Below, piece after piece: positions 47,590-59,039 of a DNA stretch of 64,000 nt; the first letter of the stretch is position 1, and every line of letters starts with the position of its first letter. This DNA comes from Oasisia sp. SBJ-2009 (Eukaryota > Annelida > Polychaeta > Sabellida > Siboglinidae). The notes under the pieces are model-generated. The model saw only the letters and a list, made by a program, of their open reading frames with translations. It was not told the DNA's origin and made no database searches. The translations under genes were made by a program, and so were the position numbers. The DNA lies in NCBI GenBank assembly GCA_964017155.1, contig OZ024856.1:12381625-12445624 (forward strand), read 5' to 3'.

Positions 47590-48480
47590 TCCAGTTGAGT
47601 GACCACTGTCCACCTTCTGTGTGTCCAGGCCGTTGCCTTCTCGCTGATTACCGCCAACCTGTTATGATTTTGTTGAAATCAATAACGGCGCGTTTGAGTG
47701 TTTCGCGTGATGAATTGCAGCAATTTGTAGCGCCAGAAATAGCTGTTTGTTGTAGTTCCCAAGGTGTGTGTGTAAATAATGCAGCGGCTGGCTTGTGTCA
47801 CCATTCCGGCCACCACTGACGGCAGATTACGTGCCGGACATCTTACTCGCCTGACGGCATTCCTCGTTGTTGCTGTTCCGCCACTGAAAAGACGATTGTG
47901 GTAACCTTGGAAACTGACACTCGAAATTTGCGTGGGGATACATTGTGGTGCATTGTGGGTCGTGGGCAGTTCGTGGAAGGAAGTATGCTTCGGTGGATGT
48001 ATTGTGCATGAATTGGAGAGCGTGTGTGATGTGACGCACATTGTCGTTGACGGTGTAGTGATAGCGCGCGGTGTGGCACTGATTGTGTGGTGCGTGGTGC
48101 AGTGTGGTGCGTGGTGGTGGGACCGCGGTAGTTCAGGTGCAGTGTGCGGTGGCCTCGTGTGGCGGGCAGCAGCTGACGGTTTGGTTAGCTAAGTGGATGT
48201 GGCGCACTAGCGACTAAGCCGCTGTCAGACTCGACAGTGTGTCTGTGTGTGGGCACCTGCACTGGCTTGTTGCATCTACTGGACTAGCCACTGACCAGTG
48301 CACTGGACACATGCTGCAGAGGCACTGCTACCCTAACGTCCGCTCAGTCAACCGTGACTGTCACGCCTCATTTACCATGGCACTGTATTGTCCACTGATG
48401 TGGTGAGGTGACCACAAGTTATGGACTGACCGCCTGGCCTCAGTCCACCGCTGGATATGTAGCGAGGCAGCCAGCTGGAC
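47590..48480 (+). promoter_or_regulatory. GC- and CpG-rich region upstream of exon 1b
   Basis: GC content rises sharply relative to flanking intron DNA, with many CpG steps (for example GATAGCGCGCGGTGTGG near 48060). No TATA box is seen. Several frames are open on both strands, none recognisable. A TATA-less promoter plus 5' UTR for exon 1b is the simplest reading, but it is inference. Confidence 0.4.
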
Positions 48481-48808
48481 ATGGCACCCAGGTGGACACT
48501 GGGTAAAGACTGGACAGTGGTCAGTAGTGTCCGAGGCCTCATCAGCTGCTGCTTCCCGTCCACTAGATCGTCCTCGCCGCCGCCGGACAGCAACAAGAAG
48601 GACTATGGAACTAATGGTCAGTCGGTCAAGGCAGTGGATGAGAGGGGGTCAACCCTGTCGGTCATTTCTTGCGGGTCACACGGGAGTGGCCGGAGGAAGA
48701 AGAGGAAGAACTCGGGACTGGACGGGGGAGATTCGGGGGTGATATCGGAGGGCTTGGAGGCGGGATCACCCCAGGGCCCAGGTGGCAGAACCAAGCGACA
48801 CTCGCAGG
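48481..48808 (+). CDS. Candidate internal first exon 1b of the synaptotagmin-14-like gene, no membrane helix
   Basis: ATG at 48481 has a good context (GAC-ATG-G) and follows an in-frame stop at 48461-48463. It opens a 109-codon GC-rich frame starting MAPRWTLGKDW, with ISCCFPSTRSSS at about 21-32, a serine/glycine/basic stretch (SHGSGRRKKRKNSG) and ...TKRHSQ. A donor CAGG|GTATTT ends it in phase 1, so it joins in frame to the exon at 58832 (SQ|GSAYSYDD). No acceptor in the right phase was found inside it, so a first exon fits better than an internal one. The product would lack the membrane helix; the CC pair could be lipid-modified. Vertebrate SYT16 also lacks the helix. No similarity to a known N-terminus was recognised, so this rests on frame, composition and splice phase. 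Confidence 0.55.
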
Positions 48809-49040
48809 GTATTTTGTTGCATTCATTCTTTCTCTTGCCTCATGTCGTCTGTCGACTCGTGCTGGCGTCTGTGTTGTGTGGCCTCATGACTAGTTGCTCC
48901 AGGACTTGGCAGCATTCTGGCCACTGTGTGATATAATCAGGGCAGAGCTCCAAGTGCATTTTAACAAAGATATTGAGTCTTTGAATGGAGCTGTGTTAAC
49001 ACACGTGTGTTGTTAACACACGTGTGTGTGGCTAGTCCAC

Positions 49041-49092
49041 ACTCCACACACACACACGTACACATACACATGTTGTTGTATACATACACACA

Positions 49093-49161
<69 letters not shown>

Positions 49162-49168
49162 TCACTCA

Positions 49169-49222
<54 letters not shown>
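49041..49222 (+). repeat. (CA)n microsatellite with (CACT)n interruptions
   Basis: Nearly pure CA from 49098 to 49222 with a CTCACTCACTCACTCA block near 49157-49172. Confidence 0.97.
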
Positions 49223-49223
<1 letters not shown>

Positions 49224-49629
49224 GTGTCTCACTATTAAGGTAACCCTTAGTACTTGGTATAATTGATCTGATTAGAGAGGTGACCTGATTAGAGAGGTGA
49301 CCTCATTAACAGGACTAATTTCATATACTGTGTTTCAAACAAATTTGGGGCTTTCTTTGGGTGACCTTAATTGCAGGGTGGCTGTATTACCAAGATGACC
49401 ATACAGCAAGCTTTAACTATCTTGTGGTTTCAATGTTGTCATGGTCTAGTGAACTCTCTCATCAGCCATTTTCAGAAGTTACGGCCACCCCGACCTTTCT
49501 ATACTGGCACTAAGGGGGTCACTGCATAGTGCATAGTTTTGCATACTATATTTAGTGGTTCTTGTATGTCCCAAATATTTGCCATCTTGTTTTAAGAAAT
49601 GGCAGTAGCAACTGAAGGTCTGATGACAC

Positions 49630-49940
49630 ACGGTGAGGAGCGGTGGTTCAATCCCACCTACCGCCGTTTCGAAACTTGGGCAATTTTGTTCACCCCAAAA
49701 TTGCCTGTGTCTTTTGGAAGGCCGGTGGTCCCTTCTATCTGGTGGCTATGCCAGGGGAAGTAAAAGATCCCACACAGGGGTAAATGTGTAACCTGTAGTA
49801 GACTCACTAATTCTAGAGAAGGACAACTCTGAAAACCAAGCTCGACAATACTCTGGTCACAAACATGTGGCTAACATAGAGTGATGAGCTAACATAGAGT
49901 GATGAGCTAACCATGAGACGAAGAAGACGAAGAGGAGGTA
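49630..49940 (+). mobile_element. SINE family 2, head deleted
   Basis: Starts GTGAGGAGCGGTGGTTCAAT, continues through the family body (GGTCCCTTCTATCTGG, GGGGAAGTAAAAGATCCC) and ends in a GAAGA-type tail near 49935. The A-box segment present in the copy ending at 63858 is missing. The gap lies between two CGGTGG motifs, so the copy has only the B-box (GGTTCAATCCC). GCTAACATAGAGTGATGA is tandemly duplicated at 49870-49910. Confidence 0.85.
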
Positions 49941-50180
49941 CTGGTTTTCTACACCTGCAGTTGATTCAGTGTCCAGTGTCTACCCACAGACATCCCGTGG
50001 CAAGTGTCAGTCTCGGAGGAGCTTGTTAAGAAAGAGATAAGGGAATGATATAAATGACTACTGAGTGTAGATCTTTTCCCACAGGATGTCACTTACACCA
50101 GTGATAGATTCCTGTCTTCTCTCTACATGTTTCATACTGACAGTTGCGTGTCTTTGTGCTAAGTACAACTATGCATGCAT

Positions 50181-50516
50181 CAGTAGAGCGCAGTTGCTCG
50201 GGGTAGAGCTTCGGACTCTCGACTACGAGAACCCGGGTTTGAATCCTGTGCCGTGGTGTTAAACCCTTGGGCAAGGTTTTCACTCTACATTGTTCCAGTC
50301 CACTCAGCTGTATAAATGAGTACCTGGCTATAGACAGTGGTAGATATGTGTACGAGCACCCTTTGCGCATTAATTGTTGCATATGGCTGAATGCTGCTTC
50401 CCAGAGAAGCCGCGATGGTGTCTGAGTGAACAGGTCTGTCAGGGAAGTAAAGTGTAAAGCGCTTTGAGCGGTCCTGAGGACTGGATACTGCGCTATATAA
50501 GAACTTACCTTTATGC
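50181..50516 (+). mobile_element. SINE family 1, near full length
   Basis: Same organisation as the copy at 20333. The A-box region has lost bases (TTGCTCGGGGTAGAGC) and the B-box reads GGGTTTGAATCC. The 3' end is GCGCTATATAAGAACTTACC. Confidence 0.9.
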
Positions 50517-50639
50517 ATGAAAGTAATTAAATGACCATTTGAAAGAAGATCTGGTGTCACGAGATGGTCACACAAATGTACAGGTTACTAGGGATCTATT
50601 AATCGTGTATTTATGTATAATAACTATGATAATATCTGT

Positions 50640-51390
50640 GTCTATATCCTTTGAACAGTAGCCAGTGGGCTGTGACAGAGTTGTGGCAATATTAGCAAAT
50701 TGCAAGCGTAAATTCCGGGCTCAAAACCCTGAGCAAGCACAGTGAGTTAGTTTCAAGTAAACATTGGCTCTCGGCATCGGGGATATAGTGTATATCCCCT
50801 GTGAATCCCGTCATTACATTAATGCAGGTCCCGCCTAGTTAATCGATGATGTTAAATAACCACTGCGGACAACATGCACACTGGCAGTGTCCACCCTCAG
50901 TGCCAGCACTGAAAGGTCAGTTTGGTGCGACATTCTGAAAAGGTCAAATAACTGAATGAATGAACCCTCATATGCTCACATATGTCTGGTCACCACAATC
51001 TGTTTACATGCTTGGGACTAGGTCATTAGCCTGTTTTATAAAGATACACATTTAGACTTGCAAAAATATAAACTGCAAATATAGAAACACTTGTGGTTCT
51101 TATTAATTTTATTTATTTTCCTCCATGGATGATGGAAAGGATTCCGGAAAGGCCATAAGGCAACCTGACTGTGCTGTAGCTGGTAAATACGACTTAATCC
51201 AGTTGAACATGGGAGCTGTGGACATAAAGCATTCTCCAGGTGATTGATTATATAGTATTCCGTGGGGAATTATGTGAAAAACTGATGACTAATCTAGCAT
51301 TATGAAGCCAACCCTGAATCTTGTGATCCATTCAGTGCAACAGATTATACGAGCTTTGCCAGGATCGCTAGGATATTGCCCAGACCTTGG
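50640..51390. other. Intron sequence; possible unclassified SINE at about 50640-50965
   Basis: The stretch ends GGTCAAATAACTGAATGAATGA, like a short tandem tail, and contains GATGTTAAATAACC, but no second copy exists here to define it. The rest has no gene. Confidence 0.3.
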
Positions 51391-51394
51391 CATG

Positions 51395-51900
51395 TAAACA
51401 TTTATAATAACTTTATTTGTACATTAAAATCCAACATAGCTCTGCCCAACATCTACTAAAATGTTAAAATAAAAACAGTAGTAACTTTAGTATTGCTAAA
51501 ACATGGCCAAGCAACATTGATCCGCTGAAGCATAACCACATATGTCACTTTAAATCTAAAGTACCATTGGTAATTACATAATCAAATGTTTATCAAGAAT
51601 CAGATTTATTAAGGATTCATATAAAAAGGCTAATAACTACTTGGTAAAATATTAATGAATAAATAACTAGACTAACAAAATATTATGTAGAAAATGCTTG
51701 GATAGCAAATTGTCAGTTGTCATTTAGAAATAATAAAATTTGTGGACAATTTAATATGTGACATAAAGATTACGTATTAAAAATGAGCTACAGTAGTGCG
51801 TTTTAAGACGAGCTTTGAAACAGTTCATTTCCTTGGTCGGCTGCACTTCTTCAGGAAGCACAATCCAGTGAATAATCCCGCATGCGAGAGGATGAATGAT
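51395..51900 (-). mobile_element. LINE 3' fragment
   Basis: On the minus strand, 51900-51780 reads HWIVLPEEVQPTKEMNCFKA, then RLKTHY, resembling the common C-terminus W..LPEEV......FK.RLKTH of CR1/L2-type proteins. About 380 bp of AT-rich 3' UTR follow, ending near 51395 with AAATAAAGTTATT. Confidence 0.65.
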
Positions 51901-51938
51901 TGCAATATAATTAAACATATTTGCGGGAGAGAAACAAC

Positions 51939-52352
51939 GTGTTCTAGGTGGGTAGAAACACTAGCAGCCCACGGCTGTCATGGCGTGTTCTAGGTGGGTA
52001 GAAACACTAGCAGCCCACGGCTGTCATGGCGTGATCTAGGTGGATAGAAACACTAGCAGCCCACGGCTGTCATGGCGTGATCTAGGTGGATAGAAACACT
52101 AGCAGCCCACGGCTGTCATGGCGTGTTCTAGGTGGGTAGAAACACTAGCAGCCCACGGCTGTCATGGCGTGATCTAGGTGGATAGAAACACTAGCAGCCC
52201 ATGGCTGTCATGGCGTGATCTAGGTGGATAGAAACACTAGCAGCCCACGGCTGTCATGGCGTGTTCTAGGTGGGTAGAAACACTAGCAGCCCACGGCTGT
52301 CATGGCGTGATCTAGGTGGGTAGAAACACTAGCAGCCCACGGCTGTCATGGC
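51939..52352 (+). repeat. 46-bp minisatellite, nine units, higher-order A-B-B pattern
   Basis: Exactly 9 x 46 bp. Type A has GTGTTCTAGGTGGGTAG; type B has GTGATCTAGGTGGATAG. The order is A, A-B-B, A-B-B, A, then a hybrid (ATC with GGG). All share AAACACTAGCAGCCCACGGC, with one C-to-T change in unit six. Confidence 0.98.
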
Positions 52353-52354
52353 GT

Positions 52355-52765
52355 GATTGAATAGGCACTCCATTCCATGGAGACCGTCATGCAACAAATT
52401 GGATGGCAGATAACTTGTTACGTGAACGATTCTATCAACAAGCCGCATGTGTACACGAAATGCCATGAATTGTCCTAAGAATGCGTCACATGCGTCCATA
52501 CGTGTCCGTAATGTTCCCGTTTAATTGAAGTAGTTGCCACAATAGCAGCCAGAATGTGTAGAAATGTATGCTGGTCAGTATACATGTGTCTGTGTGTGTC
52601 TGTGTGCTTGCGTGTGTCATATACATGTAGGTGGCGCTGACTGTCAAGAAAGACTTCCTGTTTGTCTCGTTGCCAAGGCGATGTGTTGTGAGTTCGTGCG
52701 AGAAAGTGCTCGTTGATTTAACTTGATTACCTGTAGGTGGACAAATGGCCCTGCTGTAGCAGTAG
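52355..52765. other. Intron sequence between two minisatellites
   Basis: No exon seen. A short GTGTCTGTGTG run lies near 52588-52615. Confidence 0.5.
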
Positions 52766-52768
52766 AAT

Positions 52769-53392
52769 GCGTGACCCTTCAGTATCTCTCACCAGGAGAC
52801 CACACCTGTCAGTATCTGTCACCAGAGACCACACCTGTCAGTATCTGTCACCAGAGACCACACCTGTCAGTATCTGTCACCAGAGACCACACCTGTCAGT
52901 ATCGGTCACCAGAGACCACACCTGTCAGTATATGTCACCAGAGACCACACCTGTCAGTATCTGTCACCAGAGACCACACCTGTCAGTATCTATCACCAGA
53001 GACCACACCTGTCAGTATCTGTCACCAGAGACCACACCTGTCAGTATCTGTCACCAGAGACCACACCTGTCCGTATCTGTCACCAGAGACCACACCTGTC
53101 AGTATATGTCACCATGAGACCACACATATCAGTATCTGTCACCAGGAGACCACACATATCAGTATCTGTCACCAGGCGATCACACATATCAGTATCTGTC
53201 ACCAGGAGACCACACATATCAATATCTTTCCCCAGGAGACCACACCTGTCAGTATCTGTCCCCATGAAACCACACCTGTCAGTATCTGTCCCCAGGATAC
53301 CACACCTGTCAGTATCTGTCCCCAGGAGACCACACCTATTAGGCTGACAGTGTGACCCTTCAGTATCTGTCACCAAGAGACCACACCTATCA
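52769..53392 (+). repeat. 29/30-bp minisatellite in three variant blocks
   Basis: About 21 units of CAGTATCTGTCACCAGAGAC plus CACACCTGT. Block 1 (to about 53105) is 29 bp with ACCTGT. Block 2 (53113-53220) is 30 bp with ACATAT and CCAGGAGACC. Block 3 (53222-53340) is 30 bp with TGTCCCCAGGA. Both outer edges carry GTGACCCTTCAGTATCT or a close variant (52769, 53352). Confidence 0.97.
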
Positions 53393-53394
53393 AT

Positions 53395-54135
53395 GCAATG
53401 CAGTGTTATTTAACCAAAATCTACTGACAGAAGACAATTTTTGATGTCTAATAACTCAATAATAAAAAAAAATTCTTGATGGCAATATATCTGTTTAATG
53501 ACAATTTGTTTATGCATATATACTTTGCAATACTGCTGTTAATCACAGCAAAATACTCTATGTAATTATATAATAAAAGCAGAGAATGTATAAAAGATTA
53601 CACCGAGGTAGGTTGATTTTGCAAAAAGGGCCCCCAGCTTCATACATTCCATGGTGCATGTCAAGCCACTGAAATCAGATCCAGATAATTTGACCATTTT
53701 TATGGCTTGATTTCAGTTAATCAGCGTGCTCTGGTAACTGACAAACTGATGTCCTGTTTTTTACCCGGTTTGATTTTGCGCTTTCCGTGAAAGTCGTTGA
53801 TTGATTATTGCATGACCAGATCTCATGAATCCAGTCCTGGCAACAGGCCAGAAGCCGTAAAAACCTTGTGTGTTACCTGTGGCGTGAAGCCAATTGACAG
53901 CGGGAAACTCATAAGACAATCGCATTAGAATGCTGTTAGCCATGCAACACTGGAGCATAATAACTAGTGCAATTAGGACGCAATATGACCCAGTGTTTGC
54001 ATACCTCTGGACAACTTAAGCCAATCAAATTACCCTGTGAGTTGATTAATGCACATGTTGGTGGTTGTGATTTGTCTTATGCCTCAGTAATTGGTGCAAT
54101 GTCTGATCGAGAGGCCTTAGACCAATGAGCCATGT
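53395..54135. other. Intron sequence, no exon seen
   Basis: AT-rich; no recognised repeat or protein-like frame. Confidence 0.5.
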
Positions 54136-54138
54136 GGT

Positions 54139-54400
54139 GGGGACATTATGGTCAGAGGGTTATACACTCAATTGAGAGATTCCGAGATTAGATCCTCTTT
54201 CTGGTGTGTTGACCCTTGGGAAAGTGTGACCGGTCAGTCAGTTGTATGGATGTGTACTGCCTGTAGACAGTGGTTGATACAAACGTGTACTTGTGTATGT
54301 ATAGCCTACACAGTAATTAGACTCTGGCTGAAAATTTTCCAAGAAATTCAGATGGTGTTTGAATGAACAGGTGTGTCAGTGAGTCTAGTGTCTTGATCAG
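54139..54400 (+). mobile_element. SINE family 1, strongly diverged
   Basis: Retains CCCTTGGGAAAGT, TGTAGACAGTGGTTGATAC, AATTCAGATGGTGTTTGAAT and GAACAGGTGTGTCAG in the family order, but the promoter boxes are degraded. An old copy. Confidence 0.65.
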
Positions 54401-54480
54401 GTCCAATTACAGGACACCTCTTTCTTTTCTCCCAGGTACTGGACGGGGGGGGGCCCTTTGCAGGGCATTTAAAGTCCAAT

Positions 54481-54715
54481 GAGAATTAGTGAGTCCACTA
54501 CAGGTTAAACATTTACCCCCTGTGTGGGATCTTTTACTTCCCCTAGCATAGACACCAGATAGAAGGGACCACCGGCTTTTAGTGTCTCTTCCGAAAGACA
54601 CAGGCAAATGTGGGGTGAACAAAATTGCCGAAGTTTCGAAACGGCGGTAGGTGGGATTGAACCACCGTCCCCTCGATTGACAGTCCGGTGCTCTACCGCG
54701 CGACCACCGCTCCCC
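54481..54715 (-). mobile_element. SINE family 2, 5' two thirds
   Basis: The minus strand begins GGAGCGGTGGTCGCGCGGTA, with A-box GTCGCGCGGTAGAGC, then ACGGTGGTTCAATCCC (B-box), and runs through the body to CACTAATTCTCATTGG. The 3' part and tail are absent. Confidence 0.88.
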
Positions 54716-55009
54716 ACGTATGAATTACAGGACACCTCCCTGTAGCAAAGTAGGTTTCTAAGAACTTACTCTCCCTGACAGGTGGTTTTATGTAGTCTGT
54801 GAGTGAGGTCATTTAACTGGTTGAAGGGCCAGTGGGTCTAAGTACCTCTTTCAGAAGGCGCATACCGTATTCGATATGTTAAAACTACATATCCTATTAA
54901 GTCTACACCCCCTTTGTTAGTCTGTGACACTGACAGGGATCTCCAAGTCCAAAGCCTGCGATATATCACATGACAGGGGAGCCTTGACTATTGAATCCAT
55001 GATTTATTG

Positions 55010-55067
55010 TAACATATACTTCCTAACATTTAACTACTATAAATCACTTGGTAGGAAGTATATGTTA
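55010..55067. repeat. Inverted repeat, 16-bp perfect arms
   Basis: TAACATATACTTCCTA (55010-55025) pairs exactly with TAGGAAGTATATGTTA (55052-55067) around a 26-base loop. Confidence 0.9.
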
Positions 55068-55388
55068 ACTGCTGTCACATTTAGTGATGTCAGTGGGTAT
55101 GTAGTATTGATAGGTATAGTGTTCTGATATCCTCATGTGTAGTAGACAATGAAAGGCTTGGTTACTGCAAAATTGGTTCAAAATGTCTATCTAGTGTCGA
55201 CATGCCACCATGTATATGACTTATGCCACACCGGGTAATGAAATTGAGATAAGATGAGACATGAATGAAACGATTCCAAATGAGACAGAGAATTCATTTT
55301 GCAAACCAAAGATGTAGTGATATATGTGCATTTGCTTAACATATTTTTATTTCAGGTTTATGTATTCTGTATTTGATATAGAGTATAA

Positions 55389-55511
55389 AGGTTCTCTTCC
55401 GAAAGACACAGCCAAATATAGGGTGAACGAAAGGCTAAGTTTCGAAGCGGCAGCAGGTGGGATCGAACCACTGTCCCCTCGATTGACAGTACTGCGCGAC
55501 CACCTGTCCAC
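55389..55511 (-). mobile_element. SINE family 2, head fragment
   Basis: The minus strand reads GGTGGTCGCGCAGTACTGTC, GTGGTTCGATCCCACCTG and on to GTGTCTTTCGGAAGAGAACC. Part of the head between the boxes is missing and the body stops early. Confidence 0.8.
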
Positions 55512-55539
55512 ATCTCTATGACAAAATCATGATAGGTCA

Positions 55540-55955
55540 GGAAAGATGTGCTCCTGTGACAATGAAGACAGCCTGTGAACACCCCCTGAAGCACTGCCCA
55601 CTACAGGATGGCCGCAGGTGGTCAGGCAACACCCCCCCCCCATTGATTGAGAGAAGATGTATGGAAATCTCGAATCACAGAGGAGGATGCCATCATTCCT
55701 GAGGCTGACAGGTGTTCCTGTCTTAAATTAAATGACAAAGAAGCTTCTAACAGGACCATCAAAACCATCACGATCGCACTTGTGCAAAATGCATTGCCGC
55801 GTTTAAAGTCAATGGACACGGTTCTGATGGCTTATGAACCCACCGTCGCTGAGTGTATCAATAAAACTGTCGCTGTTGATGTGACTATGATCTATATTAA
55901 TTGGATCACAGAACACTTAAGCCCCAAGATCCGCCCAGAGCTAATACCATGAAAG
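55540..55955 (+). other. Open frame of unknown origin, possibly decayed retroelement
   Basis: 55540-55620 contains ACEHPLKHCPLQDGRRW, which faintly resembles the zinc-knuckle-like end of some LINE proteins (C..C...EH.L..CPL...R). The following frame (55647-55952, 101 codons) includes RSRCSCLKLND-like and TITIALVQNALPRLKS text with protein-like composition but no recognised family. A poly-C run at 55632-55641 breaks the link between them. Confidence 0.25.
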
Positions 55956-55997
55956 GCTACAATTCCCTCGGTGTGTGACTTGCCAGCCCCTGGATCT

Positions 55998-56322
55998 TCA
56001 GTGTCCTCTGTGGTGTCACTTCAGAGTGTCCTCCGTGGTGTCACTTCAGAGTGTCCTCTGTGGTGTCACTTCAGAGTGTCCTCTGTGGTGTCACTTCAGA
56101 GTGTCCTCTGTGGTGTCACTTCAGAGTGTCCTCCGTGGTGTCACTTCAGAGTGTCCTCTGTGGTGTCACTTCAGAGTGTCCTATGTGGTGTCATTTCAGA
56201 GTGTCCTCTGTGGTGTCACTTCAGAGTGTCCTCTGTGGTGTCACTTCAGAGTGTCCTCTGTGGTGTCACTTCAGAGTGGCCTCTGTGGTGTCACTTCAGA
56301 GTGTCCTCTGTGGTGTCACTGC
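55998..56322 (+). repeat. 25-bp minisatellite, about 13 units
   Basis: GTGTCCTCTGTGGTGTCACT plus TCAGA, nearly invariant. Because 25 is not a multiple of three, all three plus frames stay open; none is real coding. Confidence 0.98.
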
Positions 56323-56324
56323 CA

Positions 56325-57960
56325 TCTACGTCTTCCCCAGTAGTGCTGTGGCTGGTGTGACGTGGAGGTAACGACATAAAGAATTCACGGGTTGGTTTAA
56401 TTAAAACATCTGCTGCCAGGTACTTCCACACGTGGCCTAGCATTGGTTCATCGCCCCGTCAGTCAAGTCATTGACTCCAGTCAGCTGTTGGTTCAGTCGT
56501 TGAAGTTGATTGTCGAAGTTGAAGGCTTTCTGAGAATTTTGATGTGGATGGTGGCTTTTGTTTTGTTATTGCTTTGTGCAAGATGCAGTGTTTTTTAAGG
56601 AATATTGTCATCAGTGTTGGCGTTTGCTTTAATTATCTTTGTTCTTTGGAAAACATTGCGAGAATATGTATGTGTGTGTGGGGGGGGGGTGCATGCGTGT
56701 GTGCATGTATGTGCGTGTAATTTTGCAGTGTCTTCCAAAGAATATTGTCCAGGATGCTGATTTCACATTCCTTATCTTGTGTATCATAGAATGTGCTCCC
56801 CTAAATATTGCCATGGATAGTCAGTCACCAAGCATTCAATTTCAGTAGCTCTTTGTACATCCTGAAGTGTGTTGCCCACGAATGTACCAGTGGGTGTGAG
56901 CGTTCACTTTCACTGCCTCTGTGTATTTTCGATATTTGGTTGTTCTTGTTATTATTTTTATTATCCGGCCAATGCGTGCCCTGGGCTTGAGATAGTCGAT
57001 TCAGGACAGTGACACTGTGTCTGTCTACATATGAAGGCGATAAGTCATGATTGATGTGATTTTGGTCCAAACAAAACCAGTCGGAGATTTGTACGAACAA
57101 AGGTTTGTAGATAACTGAAATAGTGATTGCTGGAGTTATGACATGGGTGTGTTTCAGCTATTGCATTGGACTACCCCGTGAGATGAGCAGGATTCAAACA
57201 ATTTTGTACATTCTACATTGCCTTAGGTCTATCTTAAATCCATCTGTTGAGCTAGAAAACCAAGATATTATGAACACTATTAGTGTATCATGAACACAAA
57301 CACCATCCTACGAATGTTGTTTCTGTTGTAATCAGTTATAACTTTGCACAATAACCTCAAAGTACGTCCTTTTGCACGACGTGCGGCAGGTCGTGATTTT
57401 GATACAACTATTGTGACACCACCTCCAGAATGATTGGCAACTGAAAGTAGCATAACAAATATTTGTTTTAAACTAAAAATACCCACCTTTGTTTTTCTAA
57501 ATATATTAAATAGGTTGGTAGGTCAAGAGCTAGTGTTCCATGAAACTGAATGGACATAGACACAGGCAGGTAAAATGCACCACTTGGGAGAGGATGCGCT
57601 TACAAGGCTAAAAAGTTAGCATATTAGAGTATAAAACGTAGTAAAACCACCTCCCGACATTTAGCCTTGGTCATAATTCACTGGTCAGCCATTTGACCAG
57701 TGTGAAGGTGGTGATGTTTATTGCAGTGGTCAGTTGAATGGTGGCTGTCTGTGCTGCAGATCGATCAATAATAATATTAGTAATAACCGTCTAATGGGTC
57801 ATCACATATATAAATAATGTGCTCTATTGATCTACTTTCAGCAATTATAATTGGTGGCTGTGCAATCAGTGCTTGCACATAAGGCATGCATGCATCACGT
57901 GAAGCATGCATTGTTAGTACATGCTGCACTTTCATGCATACACGAACAGCCAATCAAGTC
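56325..57960. other. Intron sequence, no exon seen
   Basis: Short G run at 56681-56690 and GTGT-rich patch at 56670-56720. No protein-like frame recognised. Confidence 0.5.
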
Positions 57961-57962
57961 AT

Positions 57963-57965
<3 letters not shown>

Positions 57966-58016
<51 letters not shown>

Positions 58017-58190
58017 GGAGAGGGAGAGAGGGACAGAGAGAGAGAGGGAGAGAGAGGGGGAGGGAGAGGGACAGAGGGACAGAGGGAGAGAGAGAGAGGG
58101 AGAGAGAGAGGGAGAGAGGGAGAGAGGGAGAGAGGGAGAGAGGGAGAGAGGGAGAAAGAGGGAGAAAGAGGGAGAGAGGGAGAGGGAGAG
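57966..58190 (+). repeat. (GA)n/(GGGA)n purine microsatellite
   Basis: Pure GA for about 40 bp, then mixed GAGAGGGAGA units with higher-order GAGAGG repetition to 58190. Purine on the plus strand, as at 2702-2819. Confidence 0.97.
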
Positions 58191-58384
58191 TTACCCAATG
58201 TTGAAGTTCATGGGTTCTTCTTTCAATCTGTATGTGTGCAAGTCATTTGTCAGTGTTCTTCAATATTGACAGATGTATAACTATAAGTATGGTCAACCCT
58301 GGATAGGTTGTTTGTAGTTGATTGTTTTGTTCAATATTGATTACCAGGTAATCTGGATGACTAACCCGAATATAGACTGTTCAT

Positions 58385-58705
58385 CACAGTCTTTGACCGT
58401 TTCTCAGAATCCTGTTCATTCACAACAGTCTTGACCATTCACAGTCATCTTGATCTGTCAACACCATCTTGTTTATCTACTATAATCTTGACCGTTCACA
58501 GTATACTTGTCCGCCTACACAGGATTTCTTCACCATTCACCATAACCTTGACCATTTCAACAATCTACAGGTGATCACAATCTTGACCATTCATCATAAC
58601 CTTGAATGTCTACAATTGGTTTGACCATCCATTCACTGCAGTACACCTAGCCTGATTGCTTGACCATCTACCACAAACACACTGACCATTTCCTTGACCA
58701 GGGTC
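58385..58705 (+). repeat. Degenerate repeat built on CTTGACCATTCAC
   Basis: Irregular recurrences of CTTGACCATTCA(C/T)CATAA-like words roughly every 25-35 bp immediately upstream of the exon at 58832. An old, decayed minisatellite. Confidence 0.65.
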
Positions 58706-58831
58706 ATCTACATTACATTTGACTATGCTATGTTCAGGCTCCACCAACACATAACTCCACATTTCATATATTCAAATGATGTAACTTTAAATTCATTAAT
58801 GATAACTCCTTTGTTTTTGTCCTTTCCACAG

Positions 58832-58969
58832 GGAGTGCATATTCGTATGACGACGCTGACACGTCAAGTGACAGTGACGATGACGTGCTGCGACGCTACC
58901 AGCAGTCCATGCAGCGGTCACAGAGTGTCCACAGCTACGGGGGGAAGAGTCAGGGCAGTGGCAAGAAAG
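58832..58969 (+). CDS. SYT14: Synaptotagmin-14/16-like gene, acidic/serine linker exon
   Basis: Acceptor CTTTCCACAG| at 58831 and donor AAAG|GTAACA after 58969; both ends are phase 1. The exon reads (G)SAYSYDDADTSSDSDDDV, then LRRYQQSMQRSQSVHS, YGGKSQGSGKK. Vertebrate synaptotagmin-14 has, soon after its membrane helix, a comparable Y-D-rich stretch with serine and acidic residues followed by an LxxYxxxxxR segment; the resemblance supports the family and the exon order. It joins in frame to either the membrane exon (43338) or exon 1b (48808). The GC-rich composition contrasts with AT-rich intron DNA. The serine-aspartate cluster is casein-kinase-2-like, an inference. Confidence 0.85.
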
Positions 58970-59039
58970 GTAACACAAGGACTCTTCAGGGTTGTATCCC
59001 AGGCAGTCCCATGGCTTTGAGATAACACAAAGTGCTTAC

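Noticed and set aside
51939..52352. CRISPR array
   Set aside because: Units are contiguous with no unique spacers, and the genome is eukaryotic; it is a minisatellite.
52723..53376. Frames of 210, 126, 98 and 77 codons on both strands
   Set aside because: Produced by the 29/30-bp tandem repeat; text changes frame with unit length and matches no protein.
54640..54715. tRNA gene on the minus strand
   Set aside because: Part of SINE family 2; the same head and body recur at 63536-63859 and 55389-55511.
55971..56371. Three overlapping frames of 106-129 codons
   Set aside because: A 25-bp repeat without stops is open in all three frames; not coding.
57851..58280. Arg/Glu-rich frames of 117-127 codons
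   Set aside because: GA microsatellite translations.
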